DNA of 64,000 nucleotides from Phyllostachys edulis (Eukaryota > Streptophyta > Magnoliopsida > Poales > Poaceae), in contig CM070558.1 of the NCBI GenBank assembly GCA_036346405.1, positions 186,001-250,000 of the forward strand. Direction: 5' to 3'. A program made the position numbers and the translations under genes. The notes beneath the pieces are model-generated. The model was not told the origin of the DNA. It was given only the letters and a program-made list of their open reading frames with translations, and ran no database searches. Below are positions 1 through 13,399 of the stretch, in pieces (the first letter of the stretch is position 1; every line of letters begins with the position of its first letter).

Positions 1-1032
1 TCCGGCGCCGTCATTGCTTCAACTCACTCCAAGCTTCCCCAAGCTTCCTCGTTGCTCAAGTAGCTCTCTAATAGTCCCTAGGACCTTGGGCACTTGCTTA
101 TCTGAACCGCTGCGGAGCTTTATCGCATCTGGCTAGTTTGCCGTATTGCATGCCATTACTCAACTCCGGCTAGCCGCCGATGAGGGCCATCTCTGAGATT
201 GTAATCACTCCTAGTAGATGTGCAACACTATTGCGCATCTAACCCTGCCCTTAGTTTATGCCGCCGTGGCACGTAGCGCCGGCAAGCCATCGGTGAAGCG
301 CGTGGGACAAACACCCGTTGTCGTATTTGGACAAGCACTGTAGCGTAATGATTAGCTTTAAAATGTTGTCTTAACGAGTTAAACTGTCGTTTACATGTGA
401 ACCCTAGCCACTTAAACCCCGCACCCTGTAGTTGTGCACAGCTCAAAAACAATAGGACCATTTTGGACCTTTAGATGTGTAATCGACGATCCAGAATCAG
501 AACGGCCATCCGAACGCCCCACGAATATGGATTGTCCGATGCAAAATCAACGTACTAGATCAAGTGGGCCATGCGATGCGGAAGGAACGATCAGGATCAA
601 TTGAGCCGTTCGGACCGTCCGAACGCACCACGATTGTGGATCGTTGGATCTTAATCCAACGACCCACGAGCATGGTCCGAACGTTCACGCGCGCGCACGC
701 ATCGCAATGAGTCGCTAACGAAGCGGACCCACTTGTCAGCGCACTTTTGACTCAGTTAATAGTTTAGGGAGCGATACTGTGCTGGGCCCCTGCGGTCAGT
801 GACTGCAACTAGCACAACCCACGGTAAGAAAAGGAACAAATGCTTTATAAAATCCAAAACGTATTAATCTGCACACTGAAAATGTGAATAACTTCAAAAA
901 TACATAACTAATTCTCCTCAACTCCAAAATGGATGAAACCAATTCTGATAATTTTCATTTTGATGAAATTTATTATGAAATTAGTTTCAAACTTTTCTCT
1001 GTAGCAAAAATTATTACTTTGGAGAATGATCC

Positions 1033-4000
1033 TGTGAGACCCCGACGTTTATTCGGCTCATAATACTTAGTCATCCAATTGACCCTAGTATTATCAACCA
1101 AATAAACCCTGTCTCGAGAGATGTATACTTCCTGAATGCAAGATACATACCTCACAACAAAAGAATGTATCAATTCCATACAACACATAGTACATAAGCA
1201 ACAAACTAGAAGTTAATATTAATATGGAATAGCTATTACAAAAGAGGGCCCTTAGGCCAAATAGCAACAATTCTACAAAGATAACAATGAAGGTATGCCA
1301 TAAAGATGGCTATAACACAAAGCCAATCAAGGTGTGCCTTAACCCTAGGCATCTCGACCGACCGCCAAGCTAGTCGTCAAGAAAGCGCAACACGTGGTAC
1401 GTAAGTAAGGCTCTTGGAGCTCACCTCCGCCTCTCCGCAACAAAGTTGTTAAGCAAAGCAAATGAGTACAATAACTTGTTTATTGTACTCACAAGACCGA
1501 CGTAAGATAACAGAACTATAATTTAGCTATATGCAAGCTTTATTTAAGTGGATGAGGCTTTGACTCATTTTAGCATAAAGCAATTTTCATTTGCAATACC
1601 ATAATAGATTGAAGGCAATTTGACAAAGCATTTTTAATTGTTGAAATAACAACGAGATATTAACATAGTAATGACAACAAGAACATCCCGAAGTGACTAA
1701 CCCAAGTCACCACAAAAATAGCATGAACATCCATTCATGCCAACCCATCAAGTTTTAATTAAATGGTTGAGTCTAGTTCTTACGTATGCGTTTCGAGCGT
1801 GTCCATAACCTAGACGAGGCTATTCAATAGTTTTAACCTGCAGGGTGTACCAATGTACCCACATGCCGCATCGCCTTTCCTTTAGGCACACTACCTTAGG
1901 TATGCTTACACGCTAAGTCCTACGAGACATTTCCAATGGACGATGCTAATTACGAGTCAAGAACCCACGGAACAAGGACACATTAGACAGCCTAACCGTC
2001 CGCCAATGCTCCGGCCCCAACACCACACACACACATTTTATCAAAACATACCCACCAACCAGCTCATAATTAACACCTCCCAAAGTACTTAGTCAAGAGA
2101 GGTCTCATATCCCCTCGTGTGGTTAGCACGCAACATTGCTCGTAATCGGTGGCAAGTAACTCTGGTCCTAATGACTCGAGCATACTACCACATTCCAAAA
2201 ACCGCACCATCCATCCAATATGCCCAAGTCTAAATCAATCCTTTATTTTCAGTTTTTGATTTTACAATTAATCAAAGCACAAGTGCTGGACATATAGGAG
2301 GAATAATTATCCTCAGGTGATCAAGACCATCGACTAAGTCGATGATCGCCCATTACTACCGATTAGCTAAGCATGTCTAAGCAAGAGGGAACGAACTACT
2401 AAGTGATAAGAGCTCATCCAACAAGCTCAAATCACAGCAAATAACCTAGGCTCATTGGTAGTAGAGGATAAACAACTCCTACAGATTATGCAACTATAGG
2501 ATTGCTAGCTTACATTTAACACAAAGTAGCATGCATACATAGAAGTAAAACAACATATTAACCTTTAAAGTAATGGGACGTTAGAGGATATGATCAAACT
2601 GCTTGCCTTGTTGCTGGTCACTTTGTTGCGGAGGGTCACTCTCGGATCACCACAAATATCGAAACCTAACGGAAAAGCAATAAAGAACCGATAAGAACGA
2701 TTTAAAAACAACAAAGACAGCACAGCAAACGAACTCCAAATTCTCTGAATTTTCTACAGAAGCAAGAGAGTGATTTTAGGGATTTTGCAACAAGAACCAA
2801 TTGATTTGGATTCTCGATGCAAAAGTTATGAGCAAAACAATTCTGCTCAAATTTCTAAAATACCAAACCGCACTATTCACTAATTTAATTATGAGGCAAC
2901 ATTTTCTAGAACAGAAGTGAAGCTGAAATTTTACTGTAAAACCAGCACCTCATGAGATGAATAACACAATTGAGTTCACCTCATTTGGAGCTATATTGCA
3001 CTTTCTATAATTTTTCAAAAACAAGAACTTGAACAAAATTATAATGCACAAATCCTCATTTTCCTAACAGCAACATGCTCAAAACTAATTTTCACAGAGA
3101 GTTCATTAATAGAGGAAACCAACAAAGTTGGTCTCACCCAAAAATAATCTACAGAGCATTAGTTATGTATTTTACAAGTTAAGCATTAACTTGAGTGTAT
3201 ATTTAAAGTGAGTTTTAAAATCTAATGGCAAAATCTGTGCTCTGGAGCTGAACTCAACTTACAATCATTTTTGGATTAAAGTCAAGTTCAAGACAGAGCT
3301 AACACAATTTGAATGACCTCATTTGGAATTAAAATGAAAAAGATACGAAATTCTAAAGTTTATACCTTATTTCACTCATAATTAAGAATTTATCGAATTT
3401 CTAAAACCCATAAGGACATGGGAGGTCATGAGCCACAGATCACAGATCTAACGGCTCAAACCTCCCAGTGAACAACGACACGCGCCAGAGGTCCAGAGGT
3501 CCCGACCTCCTAGCAACGCACATGCGCGAGGCGAGGGGAGGTCGGGCCGTAGATGGGAAATCCAACGGACCACAACATGGAAAGGAGGTCCTGAACGGAC
3601 CAGATCTAAAGGGAGGTCCTCAACGGTTGGGATGTCCTCGAGGAGGTCCCAGCGGAGGTCCTCAACGCCACTGCACCTCCGTGGGAGGTCCGGACGGCTA
3701 CGACATGCGCAAGGGAGGTCTTGGACGCCCAGATCTCCTGGGAGGTCTCGACGCCCTGCACTCCAAATACAAGCACGCCGCTGGACAGCAGATAATGCGC
3801 GGGACCACGAGGAGGTCCGCGCGCGCGGGAGGTCTTAAATGCACGCATTAAAGGGTGGATTTAAGGCAGTTAAGACGCCCCATTGATTACAATGATGGGA
3901 GCAAATGATTAGCGCATTAAAATGGTGAATCTTTGTCCTAAACGACAATGACACGCTCGGGACGTCCGACAAAGATCCCGAGCGTGAAGAAGTGGTCCTC

Positions 4001-6288
4001 GCCGGCGATGTAGAGCCCGCCGGTGAGGTCCAATGGTACCACTGAGTGCACAATAACGTTGCGCACCCAGTGGACCTCCTCTCAACGGCGACGGCGGCTT
4101 TGAACGCCGGCGAGCCGGAGAGGGCAAAATTGACCAGCACGGCCAAAACCGAAAAGCAAAAATGAAGCTCCGCGCGACATTCAAGCGTATGCTCAAACAA
4201 AAGCTCCGCGACATTCATTCATATGGTGCCAAGAACTAAAGGACTACCAGGAGTTACTGGAGGTCCTAAAGATGCCGATGAGGTTGAGGATGGTGCTTGG
4301 CCGAGTTGGGGAAGATGGAGAGCTCCACCGCTCAAGTCCAAGCTCCAACTCCAAGCTCCTAGCTCCACTAGGCTACCTCTCGCAAATGCCCCAACCAAAG
4401 GAAGTTAGGGTTGAGGTCACAGAGATGCCCAGAGATAGAAACAGAGAGAGGAGGAGAAGCCACCGAAATCCCGAGCCACCGAGAAGCTTCAAGGACCTTG
4501 ACAATGGCACCACCGGTGAGGAGGGAGAGTTTGGGGATGAGGAGCTCACCACGCACAAAGTGCAAGGCTAAGATCAATTGTGTGCAAAGGAAGCCACGGA
4601 GAGTTCCAAGGGGTAACTTATAGCCCGAGTGAAGGTTAGGAGTCGGGCTAAGCTCCATGGTGAGCTTAGCCCACAAGTTGGTCCATGGGGTGGCAAGGAC
4701 ATGAGGTTGACAAGGTGCAGGTCCGAGCCGACCAAAGAGCGGAAGGTCGACTGCATTAAATGCGGTCAAGAAAGAGTCATGAAAAGGTACCAAGTGGACA
4801 GACGTGCCTTAACTCCATCGCCGAGCTGCAGCGCCAGAGGAAGGAGAAGAACAGGAGGTCTTTATGACCGCTGGATAAGACTCGGGAGAGGTCCTAACCA
4901 TCGGATCCCATTTTTGAACCAAGAGGTTGTAAGTGGTCGGGAGGAGGTCCCACCACACGATCAAGGATGGGAGGTCGTGGCCTCCGATTTCCTTAATGTG
5001 TAAGCGCACGTGGGGAAATAGGACAGAGGTCCAAAGCGTTGATCTCCATCCAACAGTGCGGACCTCTGTGAGGTCTTAACTGCACGCCAACATAAAAGCT
5101 CGAGGGGAGATCATGGCCTTTGGATTAAAATCCAAGGGCACACAACCAAAGGGAGGTCTCGAGGCTTTGCGTGAAGCGAGGGAGGTCAAGACCTTTGATT
5201 TTGATCCAACGGTGGTGATCAAAACAGGAGGTCCCGAGCCTCGCACGTGGCGCAAAGGAGATCTCGATGCGATAAGACAAGGAGGAGGTCGTGATCAGAG
5301 ATTTTAATCCAACCAGACACAACATGAGATAGGGGAGGTCTTGTGCGCTGGATATTTTGAGGGAGGTCGGGCTATTGGATCTCGATCCAACGGCCACGAC
5401 CTCAAGTGAGTGCAAAGGAGGTCTCGATAGTTAGGTTGAGAGGAGGAGGTCGCGACCATGGATTTCCAACCAATGGTCGTGACCTCACGAGGTGGAATGC
5501 CTAAGTGGTTTGACAGATGAGGGAGGTCGAGCTGCTGGATGTAGATCCAACAGCCTATGACCTCGCCAAGGTGGAAGGTGGCCTTTGAGGTTTGATAACA
5601 AGGGGAGGTCGTACGGCTGGATCTTAATCCAAGGGCTATGACTGGACAAGGTGGGAGGTCTTTGCGGTGTTGATCATGAGGAGGTCGTGGTGTTGGATGT
5701 GAATCCAACGGTGCGACTGATCAAGATGGAAGGAGGTCTCACGAGGTGCAGATTGTGTCGGGCCGACCAAATTTTGGGAAAGCGGCTAGCCCAAGGAACA
5801 AGTGTAGGCTTTTAAATTTAGTTTTAACAAATTGAAACTTAGCAGAATTATTTGAGATAGCAAATGAACTCCAAATTTAATGAAATTTTAACTGGAGCTT
5901 GCTGACAATGAGATTAACCTTGCATAAAATTTCCAGAGGTTATTATGCAATGCATTTTTCTCAGGAAATTCGTTAAGGTTGTTTAAAGGATTGTTTTACC
6001 TCCAAAATTTATCAAACTAGTTTTACAACTTGTGATGTTTTTCAGAGGGGTCCCACATCAGTTTTTGGGACCAAGGAAAATATATTCCAATGTTTGACAC
6101 CAGATTTAGACAATTGGAAAAATGAATTTGACTTTTGGGCCAACAAGAGCTTTGTGTTTTTGGATTACACAACTCTTGGACAAGAATTACATGAGATTTT
6201 AGGGGTTTTCAAGTTGTGAGAAAACGTTTTAATTTCTACACATATAATTATACTTGAATAACCCAAATTATACAGTTGGGATGTTACA
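1033..6288 (-). mobile_element. Long solo LTR A0 (5,256 bp) inserted in B0
   Basis: The unit begins TGTGAGACCCC and ends GGGATGTTACA on the + strand and is bounded by a perfect 5-bp duplication GATCC (1028-1032 and 6289-6293). Removing it rejoins B0 in register with the B1 and B2 copies. The position of the conserved CTATTC..AATAG block (about 1801-1862) shows that it reads on the minus strand. It has no primer-binding site, polypurine tract or pol sequence, which fits a solo LTR. Its outer ends resemble family B (TGTGAG..), whereas its centre carries the GGAGGTC array typical of family A. Confidence 0.82.
3436..5760. repeat. GGAGGTC heptamer array in A0
   Basis: GGAGGTC and close variants recur irregularly, often every 30-70 bp, between short segments that include self-complementary pieces such as 'ttggat..atccaac'. 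The period is not fixed, so this is a dispersed short-motif array and not a classical satellite. Reading frames through it are accidental. The same array occurs in the LTRs at 34281-38748, 51951-56038 and 49822-56976. Confidence 0.85.
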
Positions 6289-8566
6289 GATCCATAAACC
6301 TATTATCTTTACAATAGGAAAAGGCTGTTAACTTGAAAAAATGTATAACTAATCCTTAAAAACTCCAAATGAGTTAAACCCAAATATTTTGGACTTATAA
6401 AAATATTCCCTATTTATCTATGTAATCCTTGTATCCCCTACTGTTCTGCATATTTTGGCCAAATAATTAAATTATTTGAACTTAAACCTATTGAAATCTG
6501 ATTTTCAAATAGCCATAACTCTCACACACTAACTCCAATTGGAATAAATATTTCACCTATTTTCACCTAAAATCATGTACTAGCTACTGTGGAAAAATCA
6601 TGCATTTTTTAGTACTTTGATTTTTGAAGTATTTCTCAGTGTTTATCGATATCGTTATTTCTCTAGATTCCGGAGACATTGATATTGACTCCTACGCTAC
6701 TGAGAGTAAGCAGCTAAGTTACCAGCAAGGCAAGCATCATTTGAACTTTATTTTGCATTATATTTGATCCCAGTTTTGTTAAGTTAGTGCAATGATAATT
6801 GCTTGCATGCTTATTTTTACTATGTTGCTATTTTTGTGATGTGTAGAATAGTTATATCCAATTCATGAGGTTATCCTTGAATTATTCTAGTACCACATGC
6901 TTAAGTTAGGATGTGTCAAATATATTGTTCGAGTTTACTTAGCCATGCAAGTCTAGAACGGTAGTTTGATTGGCAGGATTAACCCGACAATTTTGGGAAC
7001 CATACACTCTCTTATTCTTTTATGTCCATATCTTTGTATTTGTTTTTTGAACTAAATTTTATCATTTTAAATGAGTTTTGGGGTCTGTACAAGTGTTGGC
7101 TAGTGATGGTGCCTTCGTGCACGAGATTTGGGTATGTGGATGTCTTTTCTGGACCATTAAGGATCGAACTTTGGTAACGTCGTTGATTCAAGTACACTCG
7201 TGCTACCACACGTGGGATATGGGTATTGTACGATTAAGTAGGGGGAAGGTTTTATTGTGTTAAGTCTCATGGTGGTGTAAGGACATAGCGACCATGAAAT
7301 CCTATGTTCCTTAGGAGTCGATGTAATTTTTCTATAGAGTGCAAGAGACGCACCATTTTTTTTATGTACATTGCATCGGTATTTCCAATACAACTTGTGA
7401 GCCCCTAGCAAGTGCTATCAGATGCTTGTACTAGGAAAGGAACCATCTCACATGGGGGAGCTCAATAGGGTCTTCTTGCTAAAAATGATCATATCTCGAT
7501 TCTCCCCGCCGACACACCAAAGGAAGTGTGTTCAATCCGGTGGCTTACAGGCTAATTGAGTCATGTGGGTAAAATAGTACACCTCTATAGAGATAAATCT
7601 ATTTGAATAGCCGTGTCCACGGTTATGGACAACCGCTTGAGTTCGGGAGTTACTATTGTTAGACTTTGTATTTAAATTGTGGATACTTGTGGTTCAACAT
7701 GAATGGGATGTTCATGCATTTTGTTGTATCAAAATGGGCAGCCACTTTGCTGTTTGTTTGTTTCATTTGTTATTCAATTTATCACTTATTCACATGCTTT
7801 ACTTCTATTTCAAATCTGTTTACAAAATGGCAATTGAAAAACTAGTATGTGTAGGCTGTTAAAATTGTTGCGTCTTTCGCAAAACTAAGCTAATATGAGC
7901 CATCCTTTGGAACAACTTCTATGCATAACTAATTTTTATTTGTGTAAGACTTGTGAGTACAACTTTGTACTCAATTCGGTTGCTACAATTTCATGTGAGG
8001 AAGACTGTGAGCCCGATGGGCTCGTTAGCACCGAAGTAGGCAACGCTAACAGTAGTGCTATTATTTAACTCCCAGTCGGTTGCCGATGGGTATTGGGCAT
8101 ACCATGCTGATCCTTTTGGTTTAATTATTTTACTTCCGCTGCTACCTTAAGATCTCTGTGATTTTGACCGATGGTGCCATTTGTAATAGTCACAGATTTG
8201 AACTATTATGTTGTATGTCATTTGGACCTATGAATGTATGATTGTTGTATGGATACGATCAATGCTTTATGTGAGTTTGGGGCATGTTGGTCGCTGATCT
8301 TGGGAGCCAACATGATCTCATGCTCGCTGTCCATGGATTCCCATTTAACTCGCTAAGTGCAGTGCTTGGACTGTTAGGGAACCGGCTATCATGTAGCGCT
8401 CGTAGGGGTGCAGCGCGTATGATCATTGGGGCTCTAGTTTTTGGTCAAACCTCTCGCTTAGATGGAGTTAAGTTGGAATCCATTCACACGGGAGACCCGG
8501 TGTTATCTCCATAAGGCCGGGAATGCCTTGGTCTTACGGAAGTAACCCGGGGGTCCCCACACGATG

Positions 8567-9290
8567 ATGATCAACTCATGATTTCATCCAAAGTCTCTTC
8601 CATCATAGGACATAACCTATTCATCCAACTCATAGAAAACATTAGTCCCACAACATGATTGTCATTAATTACCACAATATACCATTATCTCATAATGGTA
8701 GGATAAGATATTCCAATCTTTCCTTTTTTGGTAATTGATGACAACCATCACAATTGCAAGTAATTGGATGTAGATAAATACGAGTAAGTATAAACTACAC
8801 AAGTTTTGTATACTCATATGATATGTTTCAAAGTAAAGATCCTTAATATATGTGGATAAGGAATATAGATCAATACTAATGAAACCACAAAACATAGAGT
8901 GAACTCCCCCTAGATGTGTGCATACATGAATGTGTAATGAGAACATATGCACATATTCAAGTTAGACTATTTGTGGAGTTCAACCTATATTTTGGATTTG
9001 AGGAATGCAACAAGATATAAGATTATGATGTCGAATGCATACCTCTTTGATTTTCACCTTTTTATCCAATTGAGATTGAGCAATAGGTATATCAATAAAT
9101 GTGTTAGTCTCACAAATAGATTTATCATTAATCACCAAAATACTTCATTAACACATAATGGCGGGTCTAGATTCTTCATTCTCCCCATTTTTGCTGATTG
9201 ATGACAAATCCTTTATCAATAAGATTATTTGGATATAAATAATCATAAGATAGAAATTTAAGCTATTGAACTATAATCATGCATGTTACT
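8567..9290. other. AT-rich repeat remnant without gene
   Basis: No coding sequence was recognised. Two loosely similar halves (around 8650-8790 and 9100-9260) share 'cattaat.acca', 'cataatgg' and 'gattgatgacaa'-type stretches, suggesting a decayed LTR or an old duplication. The text resembles LTR sequence of grass Copia elements, but no ends or duplication could be fixed. The left end of the neighbouring Gypsy element may lie within it. Confidence 0.35.
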
Positions 9291-9413
9291 AAGCCTCGTC
9301 TGATCTTTTATTTGTGTGAGGGGGAGGCGAAGCCTCGCGCTGTCCCCATTCTTTTTTAGGTAGGGCTCCGGGGAGCCCTCTCTCTTTCTTGTGAAGATGG
9401 CGGTGGCCCCCCT

Positions 9414-10172
9414 GGTGTACCGGGGCCGAAGGCCATGTGTGGTGACTGTTTTCTCATGCCTGCTAAGGCATCGGTGTGCACCGGGGCCGAAGGCCATGCG
9501 CGGTGTCTTTGTTTATACACTCATGCCTGCTGGAGGCATCGGTGTGCACCGGGGCCGAAGGCTATGCGTGGTGACTTTGTTTATACACTCATGCCTGCTG
9601 GAGGCATCGGTGTGTACCGGGGCCGAAGGCTATGCGCGGTGCCTTTGTTTATACATTCATGCCTGCTGGAGGCATCGGTGTGCACCGGGGCGGAAGACCA
9701 TACGCAGTGACTGTTTATACACTCATGCTTGCTGGAGGCATTGGTGTGCACCGGGGCCGAAGGCCATGCGCGGTGACTGTTTATACACTCATGCCTGTGG
9801 GAGGCATTGGTATGCACAGGGGCCGAAGGCCATGCGTGGTGACTTTGTTTATACACTCATGCCTGCAGGAGGCATCGGTGTGCACCTGGGCTGAAGGCCA
9901 TGTGCGGTAACTTTGTTTATACACTCATGCCTGTGGGAGGCATCGATGTGCACCGGGGCCAAAAGCTATGCATGGTGACTTGTTTATACACTCATGCCTG
10001 CGGGAGGCATCGGTGTGCACCGGGGCCGAAGGCCATGCGTGATGACTTTATTCATACACTCGTGCCTACGGGAGGCATCGGTGTGCACCGGGCCCGAAGG
10101 CCATGCGTGGTGACATTGTTTATACACTCATGCATGCGGGAGGCATCAGTGTGCACATGCGGTGACTTTGTT
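9414..10172. repeat. 68-bp tandem repeat, about 11 copies
   Basis: Units of 67-68 bp repeat head to tail. Each carries GGTGTGCACCGGGGCCGAAG, a variable 'gccatgcgtggtgac' part, TTTATACACTCATGCCTG and GGAGGCATC. Copies differ by a few substitutions and 1-2 bp indels. It lies on the 3' side of the Gypsy integrase, where several grass Tat-type elements are known to carry tandem repeats. Because 68 is not a multiple of three, the repeat gives long accidental open frames on both strands that should not be taken as genes. Confidence 0.9.
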
Positions 10173-10289
10173 TTCGTTGTGGCCTTTTGCTGCTTTTTCA
10201 TTAAAGGGGAGCAAAAAATACAACAAGTTACAATTGTTTTCGTACATGCCTGCTCCGTTTCGAAACGGTGGGGCTATTTACCGGGCGTA

Positions 10290-11541
10290 GCTGGTTTTTA
10301 CAGTTCTTAAGGATAGTACTTTCGGAGGCTCTTCGAGTTTCATGTGTGGCCCAATTGTTGTCCCTCTGGTGTGGCGATGCGGAAGGAACCGGCACATGTG
10401 TTGCTGGTGATGATGTAGGGTCCCTCCCACTTGGTTTCTAGCTTGCCCACGATCGCGGGATTTGTTGCTCACTTGAGAACCATGTCGTCCGGTGCTAAGG
10501 GGCGAATCTTGACTCTCCAGTTGTATGCTCGGGCGACTCTCTCACTGTACCTAGACATGGTTGTTTATCGCCTGCACGTGGTGTTCTTCGAGGAGGTCGA
10601 GGGAGGTACGCCTCTCCACGGGGTCTGCTTCGGATGTTGTTCGGAGAGATTTTGCCGTGAATTCAGCTGGGGTCACAGCTTCGTCGCCGAAGAGGAGTTT
10701 GAACGGAGAGAAGCCCGTAGCCCTAGTTGGTGATATGTGGATTGCCCACAGGGCTTTTTGAAATTCTTCCGGTCAAAGTCCCTTTGGAAGCCCGATGAGT
10801 CGCTTTTTTAAGCCTTCTAATAGGTTGCCGTTGGCGTTCTCGACTACTCCATTGGCCTCGGGGTGCCCCACGGATGCGAAGCATATCGTGATGCCCAAGT
10901 TCTGGCAGAATGCTCGAAAAGTCGTCGAGTCAAACTGGATCCCATTGTCTGTTCGCGTGGTATCCCGTATAGGCAAATTAAGGTTTTCCACACGAACCGA
11001 TGTGCCGCTGCCAAGGTGATTTTGGCGACCGGCTTGGCTTCAACCCACCTGGAGAAATATTCAATGGCAACAAACGCGAAGCGGAGGCTACCCCGGGCAG
11101 TTGGGTATGGCCCGATTACATCGATCCCTCATCTCACGAAGGGCCAAACAGGGGGTATGGGATGGAGCGGGACCAAGGGTGCCTTGGTTTGCTGACTGGA
11201 TCACTGGCACCCTTGGCAGTATTGTACGAGGTCTTGTGCGTCTCGGAGTGCGGTTGGCCAATAGAAGCCTTGGCGGAATGCTTTGCCCACAATGCCCTAG
11301 ACGCTTGGTGTCCGCCGCACATGCCTTCGTGGATTTCCTTTAGGAGGGATTGGCCTTGTTCTCGGGACAGGCACCGTAGGTAGGGGGCGCAGACGCCCCC
11401 CTTGTAGAGTTCCCCACCGATGATATGGTAGTTTCTAGCCCTGTGCCGGAGGTGCTTTGCTTCGGCTTCATCTTCGGGTTTGTCCCTTGCGAGGTACCTA
11501 ACGATGATGTCTCGCCAGTCCGCCTCGGCCACCGAGAGCAC
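10290..11541 (-). pseudogene. Gypsy integrase remnant
   Basis: In order on the minus strand: an H2C2-type zinc-binding stretch (HEGMCGGH..., about 11310-11370), the core with GIDVIGPYPTARG (about 11100-11135), DNGIQF and the HPEANGVVEN region (about 10840-10950), and a C-terminal GPY/F-like segment (KWEGPYIIT, about 10420). The three acidic residues expected of a DD(35)E integrase are visible, but in different reading frames because of indels and stops. Integrase would insert element DNA into the chromosome. This copy is inactive. Confidence 0.8.
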
Positions 11542-11572
11542 GTTGCGTATGGCGCCCGTGCCGGGTGCAACC

Positions 11573-12295
11573 TCATTCTTCGGGCGCAGCCCTTGCGCCG
11601 GCGTAGCCTTCAGTGACCAATGGTGCCATCAATACCTCGTAGAAGACGTCGAGTGGGGGGTGCTGGCCAGAAATGGACATCTTGGCCAGCTTGTCTGCTG
11701 CTTCGTTGTTGCTCCGAGGTATAGCTTGGATAGTGAGGCCGAGGAAGTATGTTGATGTTGCTCGCACCGCGGCAAGGTAACTTGTCATTTCAGGATCTCT
11801 TGCGGTGAACGATCTATCGAAGTGGCCTGCCACGAGGCGGGAGTCGTTTTTGATGAGCACCCTCTTTGCTCCCAATGCCTTTGCCTTACGGAGACCCAAT
11901 AGCAGCACCTCGTACTCCGAGGCATTGTTTGTGGTTGGGAAGTCGAGGCGAGTGGAGTGGGAAACAAGCAGTGTCCATCCGGGCGACCAAAATGGTCGCC
12001 GCCTGCTCCCAAGACAACACCAAGATCCATCGATGTACATCGTCCACGAGGTCTCAACTTGAGCCAGCGGCTGGTCTTCGTTATGTGGTGTCCATTCAGC
12101 CACGAAGTCTGTTAGAGCTTGTGATTTGATGGTTATTCTAGCGACGAAGGTGATATCAAAGGGCGCGAGCTCGGCCACCCATTTTCCTATTCGGCCCGAG
12201 GTATTTTTGTTTCGCAGCAGCAATGCTAGCGGGTAGGATGTTGGGATTATGATGGAGTGTGCCAAGAAGTAGTGCCGAAGCTTCTGCGAGGCCAT
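11573..12295 (-). pseudogene. Gypsy RNase H remnant
   Basis: An open minus-strand stretch of 240 residues contains a thumb/connection-like start, MYIDGS (the first catalytic aspartate of RNase H), NNASEYE (glutamate) and KNDSRLV (where families usually show GDS). A frameshift just after MYIDGS replaces about 20 residues before the frame reads correctly again. The enzyme would degrade the RNA strand of the RNA/DNA hybrid. It lies between RT and integrase as expected for Ty3/Gypsy. Confidence 0.8.
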
Positions 12296-12556
12296 GAGCA
12301 GGGCGTACGCGAGCTTTTCAAGTTATGCGTATCGGACTTTGGCACCTTGGAGTGCCTCCGAGACATAGTATACTGGGCGTTGGCTGTTATTTTCCTGGGT
12401 GAGGACTACGCTCACCGCCAAGGAGGAGGCGGCGAGGTACAACAGGAGGTCTACCCCTTGCTTTGGGCTAGTGAGGCTTGGTAGCTAGGTGAGGTATTGT
12501 TTAAGCTCTTCGAATGCCCTCTGGCAGTCTTCGGTCCATCGGAACGGCTCCGTCTC

Positions 12557-13379
12557 TCAGAGCATCTTGAAGAATGGCAAGGCCCTCTCCGCCGAGCGGG
12601 ATAGAAATCTGCTAAGGGCCGTGAGGCGTCTGGTTAGTTTCTGTACCTCACGGGCATTGTGGGGTTGCTTCATTTCTTGAATGGCCCTTATCTTTTTGAG
12701 GTTGGCTTCAATGCCTCTCTCGGACACAAGGAACCCTAGGAGCTTTCCTGCCTTAACGCCGAAGGCACATTTTTTTGGATTAATCTTGATTCCATCCCTT
12801 CGAAGGCTGTGAAGGTTTCTTGTAGGTCCTGTGTGTGCTCGCCTACCAATTTGCTCTTGACCACTATGTCGTCTATAGATGCTTCCCTGTTGCGACCGAG
12901 TTGTCAAGCCAGGACCTTCGAGATGAGGTGACTGAAGGTTGCTCCTGCGTTTTTCAGCCCGAATGGCATACAGGTGTAGCAGTAAGTGCCTACGGGGGTG
13001 ATGAACGCTGTTTTTGGTACGTTTGGCCATGAGTATTTGGTGATACCCGGAGTAGGCATCGAGGAAGCTCATCAGCTCACAACCCGAAGTGGCGTCCACT
13101 AGCTGGTCGATGCGTGGTAGCGGGAAGCCGTCCTTCGGGCTTGCCTTGTTGAGTTCGGTGTAGTCGACGCACGCGCCATTTGCCCTCTTTCTGCACTACG
13201 ACGGGGTTGGCGAGCCACTCTGTGTACTTAATTTCACGAATGACCCCCACCTTTAGCAGCTTGGCAACTTGCTTCTTTACTGCTTCCAACCTATCTTCCG
13301 ACATGCGTCTTAATTTTTGCTTCTTCGGTGGTGCATCACTTTGGAGGGCTAAGCGGTGCTCGATTGTTGCCTGTGCCAC
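12557..13379 (-). pseudogene. Gypsy reverse transcriptase remnant
   Basis: Two overlapping minus-strand stretches make up the RT. The upstream one (13379-13077) has the N-terminal region ending in VVVQKEGKWR. The downstream one (13099-12557) starts SFLDAYSGYHQI, loses frame through the palm, and regains RT-like sequence at NPKKCAFGVKAGKLLGFLVS. The catalytic YxDD region falls in the frameshifted part. RT copies element RNA into DNA; this copy cannot. Confidence 0.8.
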
Positions 13380-13399
13380 ACCGGGAATGTCTTCTGGGC

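Larger units (their letters stand above)
1..8561 (+). mobile_element. Family-B long LTR (B0), left end outside window, split by A0
   Basis: Two segments, 1-1032 and 6294-8561, match the same order of sequence found in the LTR units at 25515-38925 (+) and 26358-30858 (-). Shared landmarks are a CT-rich block followed by a block of 'actccaaatgag'-type sequence, the GTGTCCACGG / CTATTTGAATAG block near 7590-7630, and the end GGGGGTCCCCACA at 8549-8561. The related units are 4.4-4.5 kb, so about 1.1 kb should lie left of the window. The 5 bases after the end (CGATG, 8562-8566) are the expected target duplication, but its partner is outside. No protein is encoded. Whether this is a solo LTR or the 3' LTR of a complete element cannot be decided here. 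Confidence 0.8.

Noticed and set aside
3468..5708. Open reading frames of 60-141 codons on both strands in the GGAGGTC array
   Set aside because: They repeat Gly/Arg/Pro/Thr patterns dictated by the heptamer, differ between family copies and have no domain.
9391..9894. 167-codon open frame on the + strand
   Set aside because: Entirely made of the 68-bp tandem repeat, antisense to the Gypsy element; frame changes with copy-length indels.
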